45,495 nt of DNA. Source: Streptomyces huasconensis. GTDB taxonomy: Bacteria; Actinomycetota; Actinomycetes; Streptomycetales; Streptomycetaceae. This document shows positions 8,334 to 16,083 of this stretch, piece by piece. Made by a program: the position numbers and the translations under genes. The notes beneath the pieces were generated by a model, which saw only the letters and a program-made list of their open reading frames with translations, made no database searches and was not told where the DNA came from. Every line of letters begins with the position of its first letter. Within the stretch, counting starts at the first letter, position 1. The stretch covers positions 1-45,495 of the forward strand of contig RBWT01000053.1 of NCBI GenBank assembly GCA_004010275.1, read 5' to 3'.

Positions 8334-8363
8334 GTGATCCATGACTCGATATCACTGGATCAC
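8334..8363. promoter_or_regulatory. Operator-like inverted repeat upstream of the lasso cluster
   Basis: Perfect 8-bp arms GTGATCCA (8334-8341) and TGGATCAC (8356-8363) are separated by 14 nt containing GATATC. The site is about 75 bp upstream of the precursor ribosome site, where an activator or repressor would sit. The binding protein is unknown. Confidence 0.5.
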
Positions 8364-8396
8364 TCCTTGCCACAGGACAATCATGGTTGCCGTAAC

Positions 8397-8421
8397 GGAT
8401 TCACGAGGTCCTCGTGAATCC
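8397..8421. promoter_or_regulatory. Near-continuous 25-bp palindrome before the lasso precursor
   Basis: GGATTCACGAGG (8397-8408), a single T, then CCTCGTGAATCC (8410-8421): perfect 12-bp arms ending 7 nt before the AAGGAGG ribosome site of the precursor gene. The one-base centre suits a dimeric repressor operator. In RNA it would form a strong hairpin just ahead of the ribosome site and could limit translation. Either role is inference. Confidence 0.65.
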
Positions 8422-8439
8422 TGAACCCAAGGAGGAAAT

Positions 8440-8574
8440 ATGTACGAGCAGGAGCTCAAGGAAGAGTTCACCGCGCAGGACTACGTTCCCCCGATGCTGG
8501 CCGAGGTCGGCGAATTCAGCGAGGACACGCTGGGCTACGGAAACGCGTGGGACAGCAAGAACGGCCTCTTCTAA
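8440..8574 (+). CDS. Lasso peptide precursor (huascopeptin-like core)
   Basis: A 44-residue precursor with ATG at 8440 behind a strong AAGGAGG. The leader carries the full recognition motif YxxPxLxxxGxFxxxT (Y15, P18, L20, G24, F26, T30), which binds the B1/RRE protein. With Thr30 at leader position -2, cleavage after Leu31 gives the 13-residue core GYGNAWDSKNGLF. Gly1 would form an isopeptide bond with Asp7, the only acidic residue in the core, giving an unusually small seven-residue ring. From memory this core is that of huascopeptin, reported from an Atacama Streptomyces. There is no cysteine, so it is a class II-type lasso peptide. It lies 14 bp before the cyclase gene. Confidence 0.93.
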   Translation: MYEQELKEEFTAQDYVPPMLAEVGEFSEDTLGYGNAWDSKNGLF

Positions 8575-8588
8575 GATAGGTCTGAACA

Positions 8589-10430
8589 GTGATTGACACC
8601 GGGTACGTAGTACTTCCGGATCACTCGGCAGCCGAAAATGCCATCGGGTCGACGGCAGCCCGATTTCCGCTCGTGGCGTCGCACGATTCGGGAAGGCCGT
8701 GGCTGTTGGGGCGGCGGCCGGCAGGTCAGGTTGTCGTGGCGACGAAGGGCCCGGTGCGGGTGGCGGTGATCGGGGCTTGCCCGGTCACCGCCGCCCAGTT
8801 GGGCCGGTTCGCCTCGTACGTGCGAAGCCTCTCCGATGTGGGAACCCTGGCGAGGAAACTCCCGGGGTCGAGCATCCTGGCGGTATCCGTACACGGCCAG
8901 ACGCGTGTCCAAGGGAGCATCGTCGGTTTGCACCCCGTCTTCCACGCTCGTGTGCGGGGCGTGGACGTGGCCGCAGACAGGGCCGATCTCCTGGCCGCCA
9001 TGGCCGACGCGAGCATCGACGAGGAGAGCCTCGCCGTTCGCGTCGCATGTGGCCGACTGCTGCCGGCCCCGCTGAGCCACAGACCGCTGTGGGGCGGCGT
9101 CTCGGCCCTCTCTCCGGACCACTGCCTGGTCTGGGAGAAGGAGCGGGCGCGCGAGATGCGCTGGTGGGCGCCTCCGGCTCCCGAACAGTCCCTCGGCGAA
9201 GGCGCCGGCAAGGTGCGGGAGGTCATGGCGGCCGCCATGGCGCACAGGGCACCGGAGGAAGGCCGACTCAGCACTGACCTGTCGGGGGGCATGGACTCCA
9301 CCTCTTTGTGTTTCCTGGCCGCTCGCAAGACTCCCGACATACTCACGTTCCGGACCGCTGAGGCCGACGTCACCAACGACGACGCCCTGTTCGCCTCTCA
9401 CAGCATCAGCGCACTGCCGGCCGCGGAACACATGGTCGCCCCCCAGGAGGATCTGCCGTCGATCTTCACCGATCCCGGCTCCTGGGCGAGCACCGAGGAG
9501 CCGTACCCGTTCATCCGCACGGGGGCCCAGACTCGCTACGTCGCGCGACTCCTGGCGGAACACGGTTCACGGCGCCACCTCGCGGGACACGGAGGGGACG
9601 AACTGTTCACCTCCCTCGCTGGTTACCTGCACGAACTCCTGCTCCGTCGGCCGGGCACGGCATTCAGACACGTGCGCGGATACAGCGCTCTCAAGCGGTG
9701 GCCCCTGGCGGAGACCGCGGCTGCCCTCCTGCGCCCGGGCACGGTGCGGTCCTGGTGGCAGGACCAGGCCACACACCTCACCGCCCCACCGCCCCCGCTG
9801 CGCAGGCCGGTGCTCGGGTGGGGTCTGTGGCCGCTTCGGGCCTCTCCCTGGGTCACCGAGACTGCCAACGATCTCGCACGGACGGCATTCCTGCGGACCG
9901 CTGTCGAGACCCCCCGGTACGCCGAGAACCTCGGGCAGCACCAGCTGTTGCTCATCTTGCGCAGCAGTGCCTTCCTGCACCGCCTCCTCAGGGAACCGTT
10001 CGCGCGGGAGTCGATCCACCTGGACATGCCGTTCTTCGACGACCGGCTGGTCGAGGCGGTGCTCGCCGTGCGGCCGGAGGAGCGGTCGGATCCGTGGCGC
10101 TACAAACCCCTGCTGTCCGAAGCGATGAGAGGGGTCCTGCCCGACATGGTCCTCGGCCGGTCCACAAAGGGGGAGTTCAGCGAGGACGTCCGCATCGGCA
10201 TGAAGGGCAATGTGCCCGCCCTGCTCGACGTGTTCGCCGACTCCCGGCTCGCCGCCAGGGGCCTCATCGACGCCGACCGGCTGAGGTCGAGCCTCCTGGC
10301 CCCCCAGCGGAACACCACCATCCTGCAAGACATCGAGTACCTCCTCGGCTGCGAATCGTGGCTGCGTGCGGTGGAGGCCTCGACACCGACTCACTCCGGG
10401 GAGCCTTGTGTCCATCCGTCTGCGCCCTGA
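8589..10430 (+). CDS. Lasso peptide macrolactam synthetase (asparagine-synthase-like C protein)
   Basis: A 613-residue ATP-dependent cyclase related to asparagine synthetase B. It activates the ring Asp side chain as an acyl-adenylate and closes the bond to the core N-terminus. The ATP pyrophosphatase P-loop SGGMDS is at residues 232-237, and GHGGDELF further on is a second conserved nucleotide-site motif. The N-terminal glutaminase-like domain lacks a usable Cys1, as expected for lasso cyclases. The start is GTG at 8589, directly after the precursor. The 3' end overlaps the B1 gene by 23 bp. Confidence 0.92.
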   Translation: MIDTGYVVLPDHSAAENAIGSTAARFPLVASHDSGRPWLLGRRPAGQVVVATKGPVRVAVIGACPVTAAQLGRFASYVRSLSDVGTLARKLPGSSILAVSVHGQTRVQGSIVGLHPVFHARVRGVDVAADRADLLAAMADASIDEESLAVRVACGRLLPAPLSHRPLWGGVSALSPDHCLVWEKERAREMRWWAPPAPEQSLGEGAGKVREVMAAAMAHRAPEEGRLSTDLSGGMDSTSLCFLAARKTPDILTFRTAEADVTNDDALFASHSISALPAAEHMVAPQEDLPSIFTDPGSWASTEEPYPFIRTGAQTRYVARLLAEHGSRRHLAGHGGDELFTSLAGYLHELLLRRPGTAFRHVRGYSALKRWPLAETAAALLRPGTVRSWWQDQATHLTAPPPPLRRPVLGWGLWPLRASPWVTETANDLARTAFLRTAVETPRYAENLGQHQLLLILRSSAFLHRLLREPFARESIHLDMPFFDDRLVEAVLAVRPEERSDPWRYKPLLSEAMRGVLPDMVLGRSTKGEFSEDVRIGMKGNVPALLDVFADSRLAARGLIDADRLRSSLLAPQRNTTILQDIEYLLGCESWLRAVEASTPTHSGEPCVHPSAP

Positions 10431-10668
10431 TGTGTCCCTCGCCGAAACCCCCGACGGCACGGTACTCCTGGACCAGGCCAAGGGGCGCTACTGGCAGCTG
10501 AACGCCACGGGTGCCCGCATACTCAGGCGTCTCTTGGACGGTCACAGTCCGGAGGAGATCGCCCGGGCCATCGCGGCGGGTTGCGGTATCGGCCTCGACC
10601 GCGCGCTGCGGGACGTCGACCTGGTCACGGAACAACTCGACCGCGCCGGTCTGGCGGTGTCCCGATGA
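10408..10668 (+). CDS. Lasso peptide B1 protein (PqqD-like RiPP recognition element)
   Basis: An 86-residue PqqD-like protein. It begins SIRLRPDVSLAETPDGTVLLDQ, followed by the typical YWQLNATGARILRRLLDG and a helical segment with SPEEIARAI. This fold binds the precursor leader and presents it to the B2 protease and cyclase. The GTG at 10408 is chosen because GGGGAG precedes it and the beta-strand start follows immediately. It overlaps the cyclase gene and shares an ATGA overlap with B2. Confidence 0.9.
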   Translation: MSIRLRPDVSLAETPDGTVLLDQAKGRYWQLNATGARILRRLLDGHSPEEIARAIAAGCGIGLDRALRDVDLVTEQLDRAGLAVSR

Positions 10669-11069
10669 GCGTTCCCGTCGCACTTCCGCCACGCCGCCGA
10701 GGAGCACGGCTACGCCGTCCGGCACCACTGATCGCCGTCGCGGTCGCCCGGCTTCTGGCCAAAGCCCCGCCACGACGGCTGCGCCGCGTGATGGAGATCG
10801 CACGACACCGTGCCAGGCCGGCGACCGCCGCCCAGGCCCTCGCGGCACGTGAGGCAGTGGTGGCGGTCAGCCTGCGGTGCGCCGGCCAGAACTGCCTGCA
10901 GCGTTCCATAGCGACGGCCTTGCTCTGCCGCATGCGGGGCTGCTGGCCGACCTGGTGCACCGGTGTCCGCACCGAACCGTTCGCCGCTCACGCCTGGGTC
11001 GAGGCGGAAGGCCAGCTGATCGGCGAGCCCTACCCGCCGGGCTATTACGTGCCTGTGCTCTCCGTGTGA
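10665..11069 (+). CDS. Lasso peptide B2 leader peptidase (transglutaminase-like)
   Basis: A 134-residue transglutaminase-like cysteine protease that removes the leader. Cys77 in QNCLQRSIATALL is the nucleophile and His109 in FAAHAWVE the base. The third catalytic acid, usually Asp in a VExDG context, reads Glu here (VEAEG), which may be a tolerated substitution. The ATGA overlap with B1 shows translational coupling. The last 25 bp overlap the 3' end of the convergent NUDIX gene, which marks the right edge of the island. No ABC exporter follows. Confidence 0.9.
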   Translation: MSVPVALPPRRRGARLRRPAPLIAVAVARLLAKAPPRRLRRVMEIARHRARPATAAQALAAREAVVAVSLRCAGQNCLQRSIATALLCRMRGCWPTWCTGVRTEPFAAHAWVEAEGQLIGEPYPPGYYVPVLSV

Positions 11070-11536
11070 CGAGATTTCCCAGGAGTATCCGGCAGGCCCC
11101 GTGCGCGTATCGCGAGCAGTTCGGTGACGAGGTCCGCGTCACGGGGGTGGGTCAGGTGGCGGCGGGCCTCGTCGGGGGGCAGCCAACGCAGGCGCGTCAC
11201 CTCGGAGTTGGGAGTGAAGGCCCCGCCGAGTGCTTCGGCGGTCCAGTAGCGGACCTCCTTGGGGCGGCCGTGCGCGTCCCGGTAGCGCGCCGTGGTGAGT
11301 TCCGTGCCGAGCGCGCACGTCATGCCGGTCTCCTCCAGTACCTCCCGTACGGCCGCGTCACCGGCTGACTCCCCGCGCTTGAGCTTGCCCTTGGGGTGGG
11401 ACCAGTCCTCCCACTTGGGGCGGTACACCAGCGCCAGCTCGATCCCGTCCGCGGCCGTGGGCGCCGGGCGCCACAGGACACAGCCGGCCGCCCGGACCAC
11501 GCTCTCCTCACCGCGGGGTTCCTGCCCGTGCGTCAA
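11045..11536 (-). CDS. NUDIX hydrolase
   Basis: A 163-residue NUDIX hydrolase. The box GX5EX7REUXEEXGU is visible in GKLKRGESAGDAAVREVLEETGM, with KWEDWSHPKG just before it as in the MutT/diadenosine polyphosphate hydrolase group. The start is uncertain. TTG 11536 would overlap the repaired CHAD stop as TTGA; GTG 11500 has a close GAGGAG. It lies downstream of ppk and CHAD in one minus-strand unit, a conserved Streptomyces arrangement tied to polyphosphate or nucleotide turnover. Confidence 0.85.
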   Translation of the reverse strand: MTHGQEPRGEESVVRAAGCVLWRPAPTAADGIELALVYRPKWEDWSHPKGKLKRGESAGDAAVREVLEETGMTCALGTELTTARYRDAHGRPKEVRYWTAEALGGAFTPNSEVTRLRWLPPDEARRHLTHPRDADLVTELLAIRARGLPDTPGKSRHTESTGT

Positions 11537-12668
11537 CGGGTGCTCACCGTCTCGTGCTGCCAGGCCCGCTGGAAGGCGAAGCGCGCCGCCTCGACCTCGT
11601 GGCGCTGGTCGGCGTGGAGCACGCCGAGGGCGTACGCCGTGGCCGGGGCGATGCGCGGGGTGCGGGCGGCCTGCGCGGCGGCCGTCGCGGCGGCGCGGCC
11701 TCGCGGTGGACGTTCAGGGCGTGGCTCGCGTCCCGGAGGCGGGGCTCCAGGGAGGCGGGACCCTCGACGACCTCCTGGGCGTAGCGGTAGAGGCGCAGCA
11801 GGGAGCGGACCTTCAGCCAAGGGGCGTCCTGGGCGTCGGGGGCGGACTCCGCGGCGTGCAGGCCGTGCGCCAGGGCCTCGGCGTTGTACGGGTGGCCCGC
11901 TCGGCCCAGCGGCAGGGCCTCCACCGCTTCGGCGAGGTCGGCCTCCGCGGTGGCCGCCAGTTGCTCCAGGTCGTGCTGGGCGCCGCTGAAGGGGACCTCG
12001 CTGGCCAGCAGCGCGATGCTGTCCGCCACGGCGTGGAAGCGGGAGGAGCCGAGGGCCTGGAGGGCGGTGGAGTGGGCGCGGGTGCGGGCGAGGGTGAGCT
12101 GGCGTTCGAGGAGGGCGGCGGCTTTGGCTGCGCCTACTGTGAGGGTGCGGGTGGTTCCGCCCGGGTCATCGGCACCCGGCAGGTGGTGCTGTGCCCACCC
12201 CCCGTTCCGCCCTGCGGAACGCCTGCCCACAGCGGGCGGCTCAAGGGCTGTACCTACCGGCAGCGAACGCGCGACCGTAGCCGGAGGTGTCGGGCTCGGT
12301 ACCGATGGAGGTCCCGAGAGGCGGTGCAGGGCGTCCAGGAGGCGGGTCAGGCGGGTTGCGTGGGCGTGCTCCTGGGCCAGCGTGCCCGAGAGCCAGGCCA
12401 GCTCCGGGCGCAGGGCCGCCGACCACTGGGGGTCCAGGAGCGGGCGGAACGTGTGCAGGGCCGCGCCGATGCGGCGGGCCGCCCGGCGCAGGGCGCGGGC
12501 CGCCTCCAGGGACTCCTCGGCGCCCTGCGCGTCCGTCGTGGACTCGCGGTGCAGCCGCAGCGAGCGGAGGAACTCCGTGGCCTGGTCCTGGAGGTGGACC
12601 GCCAGGGCCTCCCCCGTGGCCTCCGCCGCCGTACCCGTACCCGTCATCTCATGGTGTTGCTGTGCCAC
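11533..12668 (-). CDS. CHAD domain protein (apparent single-base frameshift)
   Basis: CHAD is an alpha-helical, histidine-rich domain that binds polyphosphate. Repaired length is 378 residues. The N-terminal CHAD half (LRRAARRIGAALHTFRPLLDP) and the C-terminal half (LRDASHALNVHREA) are in one frame. The natural ending ARTPRIAPATAYALGVLHADQRHEVEAARFAF is in another, reached by one missing base near 11700 in a GCC/GCG run. The GTG start at 12668 overlaps the ppk stop. Neighbourhood with ppk fits polyphosphate granule biology. The break is probably a sequence error. Confidence 0.82.
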
Positions 12669-15000
12669 GCCGGCGCCTCCGGGCGTCTATGAGCATCTCC
12701 TGAACGTTGCGCAGGGGCTGGCCGTCCTGGTCCACCGAGTGGCGGGTCCAGTTGCCGTCCGCGCCCAGGTGCCAGGAGGCGGTGGTATCCGACATGCCGG
12801 TCTCCAGGAGCCGGCTGAGGGCCGTGCGGTGCGCCGGGTCCTGGACCCGGACCAGCGCCTCGATACGGCGGTCGAGATTGCGGTGCATCATGTCGGCGCT
12901 GCCTATCCACACCTCCGGTTCGCCGCCGTTGCCGAAGGCGAAGACGCGGGAGTGCTCCAGGAAGCGGCCGAGGACGGAGCGTACGCGGATGTTCTCCGAG
13001 AGCCCCGCGACGCCCGGCCGCACCGCGCAGATGCCGCGCACCCACACGTCCACCTCGACGCCCGCCTGCGAGGCGCGGTAGAGGGAGTCGATGACCGCCT
13101 CGTCGACCATCGAGTTGACCTTGATGCGGACGTAGGCGGGGCGGCCCGCGCGGTGGTGCTGGATCTCCTTGTCGATGCGCGAGACGAGCCCGTCGCGCAG
13201 GGACCTGGGGGCCACGAGCAGGCGGCGGAAGGTCTCGCGGCGCGAGTAGCCGGAGAGGCGGTTGAAGAGGTCGGAGAGGTCCGCGCCGACCTCCGCGTTG
13301 GAGGTGAGCAGCCCGAGGTCTTCGTACAGGCGTGCGGTCTTGGGGTGGTAGTTGCCGGTGCCCACGTGCGAGTAGCGGACGAGGGTGTCGCCCTCCTGGC
13401 GCACGACGAGGGAGAGCTTGCAGTGCGTCTTCAGGCCGACGATGCCGTAGACGACGTGGCAGCCCGCCTCCTCCAGCTTGCGCGCCCATTTGATGTTGGC
13501 CTGCTCGTCGAAGCGGGCCTTGATCTCGACGAGGACGAGGACCTGCTTGCCGGACTCGGCCGCGTCGATGAGCGCGTCGACTATGGGGGAGTCGCCCGAG
13601 GTGCGGTACAGCGTCTGCTTGATCGCGAGGACGTCCGGGTCGGCGGCCGCCTGCTCCAGGAACGCCTGCACGGAGGTGGAGAACGAGTCGTACGGGTGGT
13701 GCAGGAGTACGTCGCGTTCGCGAAGGGCGGCGAAGATGTCGGGCGCGGACGCCGACTCGACCTCGGCGAGGTCGCGGTGGGTGCCCGCCACGAACTTGGG
13801 GTACTTCAGCTCGGGCCGGTCCAGCTTGGCGATGCTGAAGAGGCCGGTGAGGTCGAGCGGGCCCGGCAGCGGATAGACCTCGGCCTCGCTGATCTTCAGC
13901 TCGCGCACCAGCAGGCTCAGCACGTTCGGGGCGATGGACTCCTCGACCTCCAGGCGCACCGGGGGCCCGAAGCGGCGCCGCATCAGCTCCTTCTCCAGGG
14001 CCTGGAGAAGGTTCTCGGCGTCGTCCTCCTCGACCTCCAGGTCCTCGTTCCTGGTGAGCCGGAACATGTGGTGCTCCTGGATCTCCATGCCCGGGAACAG
14101 CTCCTGGAGGTGCGCGGGAGCGGCGATGACGTCCTCTATGGGGACGTACCGCTGGGGGGAGGCCTCCAGGAAGCGGGAGAGCAGCGGCGGGACCTTCACG
14201 CGTGCGAAGTGCTGGTGTCCTGAGACCGGGTTGCGGACGACGACGGCGAGGTTGAGCGAGAGCCCCGAGATGTACGGGAAGGGGTGCGCGGGGTCCACGG
14301 CCAGCGGGGTGAGGACGGGGAAGATCTGCTGCCGGAAGAGCGTGAAGAGCCGGGACTGCTCCTTCTCGGTCAGCTCGTGCCAGCGGACCAACTGGATGCC
14401 CTCGTCGGCGAGGCCGGGCGCGACGTCGTCGTGGTAGCAGGCGGCGTGCCGGGCCATGAGCTCGCGGGAGCGGTTCCAGATCAGTTCGAGGACCTCGCGG
14501 GGCTGGAGGCCGGAGGCGGAGCGGGTGGCGACGCCGGTCGCGATGCGGCGCTTGAGGCCGGCCACGCGGACCATGAAGAACTCGTCCAGGTTCGAGGCGA
14601 AGATCGCGAGGAAGTTCGCCCGTTCGAGGAGGGGGGTGTGGGGGTCTTCGGCGAGTTCCAGCACTCGTTCGTTGAACGCGAGCCAGCTGCGCTCCCGGTC
14701 CAGGAACCGGCCCTGCGGCAGCTCGACGCCGTCGTGCCCGACCTGGGCGTCCTCGTCGTACGCGTCCAGGTCGGCGTCCAGGTCGGGGGCGAGGTCGGAG
14801 ATGGTGGCGGCGATGGTGTGCGGCCTGTGCGCGGTGATGGAACCGATGGAAGGCTGGGCGTGCTGGACCTGTCCCTGCGTGTTCTGCTGGCTCATGAAGC
14901 CATTGTTCCGCGTGGGCACGCCGATGGGCGCGTCGGAGAGCGCGGGAGCGAGGTGACGCCTCCCGTTCTCCGGGGGCGGGTCGGGCGCGGCGGGCTGCAT
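12649..15000 (-). CDS. ppk: Polyphosphate kinase
   Basis: PPK1 transfers the gamma phosphate of ATP reversibly to polyphosphate. The order N-domain (RFLDRERSWLAFNERVLELAED), head, and two PLD-like C domains is intact. Conserved segments include LFPGMEIQEHHMFRLTRN, the FSTSVQAFLEQAAADP region, KTHCKLSLVVRQEG with the histidine that is phosphorylated in the mechanism, and IGSADMMHRNLDRRIE. The start is either ATG 15000 (783 residues; codon bias supports coding from here) or ATG 14895 (748 residues). The gene heads a ppk-CHAD-NUDIX unit. No convincing PHO box was seen upstream. Confidence 0.94.
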   Translation of the reverse strand: MQPAAPDPPPENGRRHLAPALSDAPIGVPTRNNGFMSQQNTQGQVQHAQPSIGSITAHRPHTIAATISDLAPDLDADLDAYDEDAQVGHDGVELPQGRFLDRERSWLAFNERVLELAEDPHTPLLERANFLAIFASNLDEFFMVRVAGLKRRIATGVATRSASGLQPREVLELIWNRSRELMARHAACYHDDVAPGLADEGIQLVRWHELTEKEQSRLFTLFRQQIFPVLTPLAVDPAHPFPYISGLSLNLAVVVRNPVSGHQHFARVKVPPLLSRFLEASPQRYVPIEDVIAAPAHLQELFPGMEIQEHHMFRLTRNEDLEVEEDDAENLLQALEKELMRRRFGPPVRLEVEESIAPNVLSLLVRELKISEAEVYPLPGPLDLTGLFSIAKLDRPELKYPKFVAGTHRDLAEVESASAPDIFAALRERDVLLHHPYDSFSTSVQAFLEQAAADPDVLAIKQTLYRTSGDSPIVDALIDAAESGKQVLVLVEIKARFDEQANIKWARKLEEAGCHVVYGIVGLKTHCKLSLVVRQEGDTLVRYSHVGTGNYHPKTARLYEDLGLLTSNAEVGADLSDLFNRLSGYSRRETFRRLLVAPRSLRDGLVSRIDKEIQHHRAGRPAYVRIKVNSMVDEAVIDSLYRASQAGVEVDVWVRGICAVRPGVAGLSENIRVRSVLGRFLEHSRVFAFGNGGEPEVWIGSADMMHRNLDRRIEALVRVQDPAHRTALSRLLETGMSDTTASWHLGADGNWTRHSVDQDGQPLRNVQEMLIDARRRRRGTATP

Positions 15001-15063
15001 TGAGCGAGCGTCGCAAGCTTGTCTGAATCAGTGGTTACGGCGACATGACGTGCGGGACATCGA

Positions 15064-15102
15064 CCGGAGACCCCCGGGCGTCTTCACGGTGGGGGCCTCC
15101 GG
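15064..15102 (-). terminator. Hairpin terminator after the ABC transporter operon
   Basis: CCGGAGACCCCC (15064-15075) pairs with GGGGGCCTCCGG (15091-15102) with one mismatch. It starts 12 nt past the permease stop on the minus strand and separates that operon from ppk. There is no U-run, as is common in high-GC actinobacteria. Confidence 0.65.
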
Positions 15103-15114
15103 TGATCGTACGGT

Positions 15115-16083
15115 TCAGGCCGTCCGGCGGCGCAGGAGGCGGAAGGCGGCGTAGGTGGCGGCCGCGGTGAGGACGAGCACGATGCCGGTCTCGATCAACT
15201 GGGTGTACCAGAAGTGGGATCGGGGGTGGTAGTCCATGTACCAGCCGGTGATGGTGGTGTCGGCGGGGCAGGCGGCGCCGGTCTGGGGCTTCGGGAGGCA
15301 CTCGTACTCCTGGAAGCGGACACCGGCGGCGTTGGTGACGCCCTGGTCCATGCTGAAGGAGCCGTACGGGAACCGGGTGGGGAAGCTGTTCTCCTCGGTG
15401 GCGGGCCCGGTGGCGGTGTCCACCGGCAGCAGGTGCCAGCGGATGTTGCCGAGGTTCCACAGGAGGAGGCCGGTGACGGCGCCGGTGGCGGCCATCGCGA
15501 GCAGGGTGCGGCGCACGGCGAGCCCGATGAGTGTGCCGAGGGCCACGGCGAGCAGGGAGTAGGCGACGAGGACGGGGCCGGTCGCCTCGTAGACGCCCCG
15601 GTCGGCCCAGTGGAGGTTCCAACGGCCGGCGATCATGCCGGACTCCCCGAGCCGGAGCGCCGCCATGAGGACGAGCGTCCCGCCCGCGGCGAACCCGGCG
15701 GCCGTGGTCAGCTTGGCGGCCAGCCAGCGCGCGGGGGAGACGGACTGCGTCCAGGAGAGCTTGTGGACGCCGCTCTCCAACTCGCGCGCCACCAGCGGGC
15801 CCGCGACGAAGGCGCCGATGAGCAGGGGGACAAGGAGCAGGCCCAGGGTGCCCTGCTCCAGGCTGATGTGGAGCAGGTCCCGGGCGCTGGCGAAGCCGAG
15901 GAACGAATCGCAGGGCTTGCCGACGACGCAGTTGTCGGCCGTCTCCGGATAGGCGCTCGCCGCCCAGCGCAGCCAGGCGGTGTAGGCGACCGCGAGGGCG
16001 ATGACGGCACCGGCCGTCAGGAGCGCGGTGCGGTGCACCCGGACGTCCACCCAGCGCGGGCCCCGCAGGGTCGGCAGGCTCAT
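15115..16083 (-). CDS. ABC transporter permease
   Basis: A 322-residue membrane protein with about six hydrophobic segments (TALLTAGAVIALAVAYTAWL near the start; VLVLTAAATYAAFRLL at the end). A large loop contains paired cysteines (NCVVGKPC), and an ABC-2-type motif reads GPLVARELESGVHKLSWTQSVS. It is translated by ATGA overlap with the ATPase gene. The substrate is unknown; GntR(YtrA)-linked exporters of this type often respond to cell-envelope stress. Confidence 0.85.
   Translation of the reverse strand: MSLPTLRGPRWVDVRVHRTALLTAGAVIALAVAYTAWLRWAASAYPETADNCVVGKPCDSFLGFASARDLLHISLEQGTLGLLLVPLLIGAFVAGPLVARELESGVHKLSWTQSVSPARWLAAKLTTAAGFAAGGTLVLMAALRLGESGMIAGRWNLHWADRGVYEATGPVLVAYSLLAVALGTLIGLAVRRTLLAMAATGAVTGLLLWNLGNIRWHLLPVDTATGPATEENSFPTRFPYGSFSMDQGVTNAAGVRFQEYECLPKPQTGAACPADTTITGWYMDYHPRSHFWYTQLIETGIVLVLTAAATYAAFRLLRRRTA

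Noticed and set aside
8571..9563. Minus-strand 330-codon frame opposite the lasso cyclase
   Set aside because: The opposite strand encodes a complete asparagine-synthase-like protein with P-loop; the antisense frame has no domain.
11884..14223. Long plus-strand frame opposite CHAD and ppk
   Set aside because: Antisense frame caused by high GC at third codon positions; no ribosome site or domain.
12644..15016. 790-codon frame overlapping ppk on the same strand
   Set aside because: Arg/Pro-rich composition with no homology; it is a shadow of ppk, which has full family motifs.
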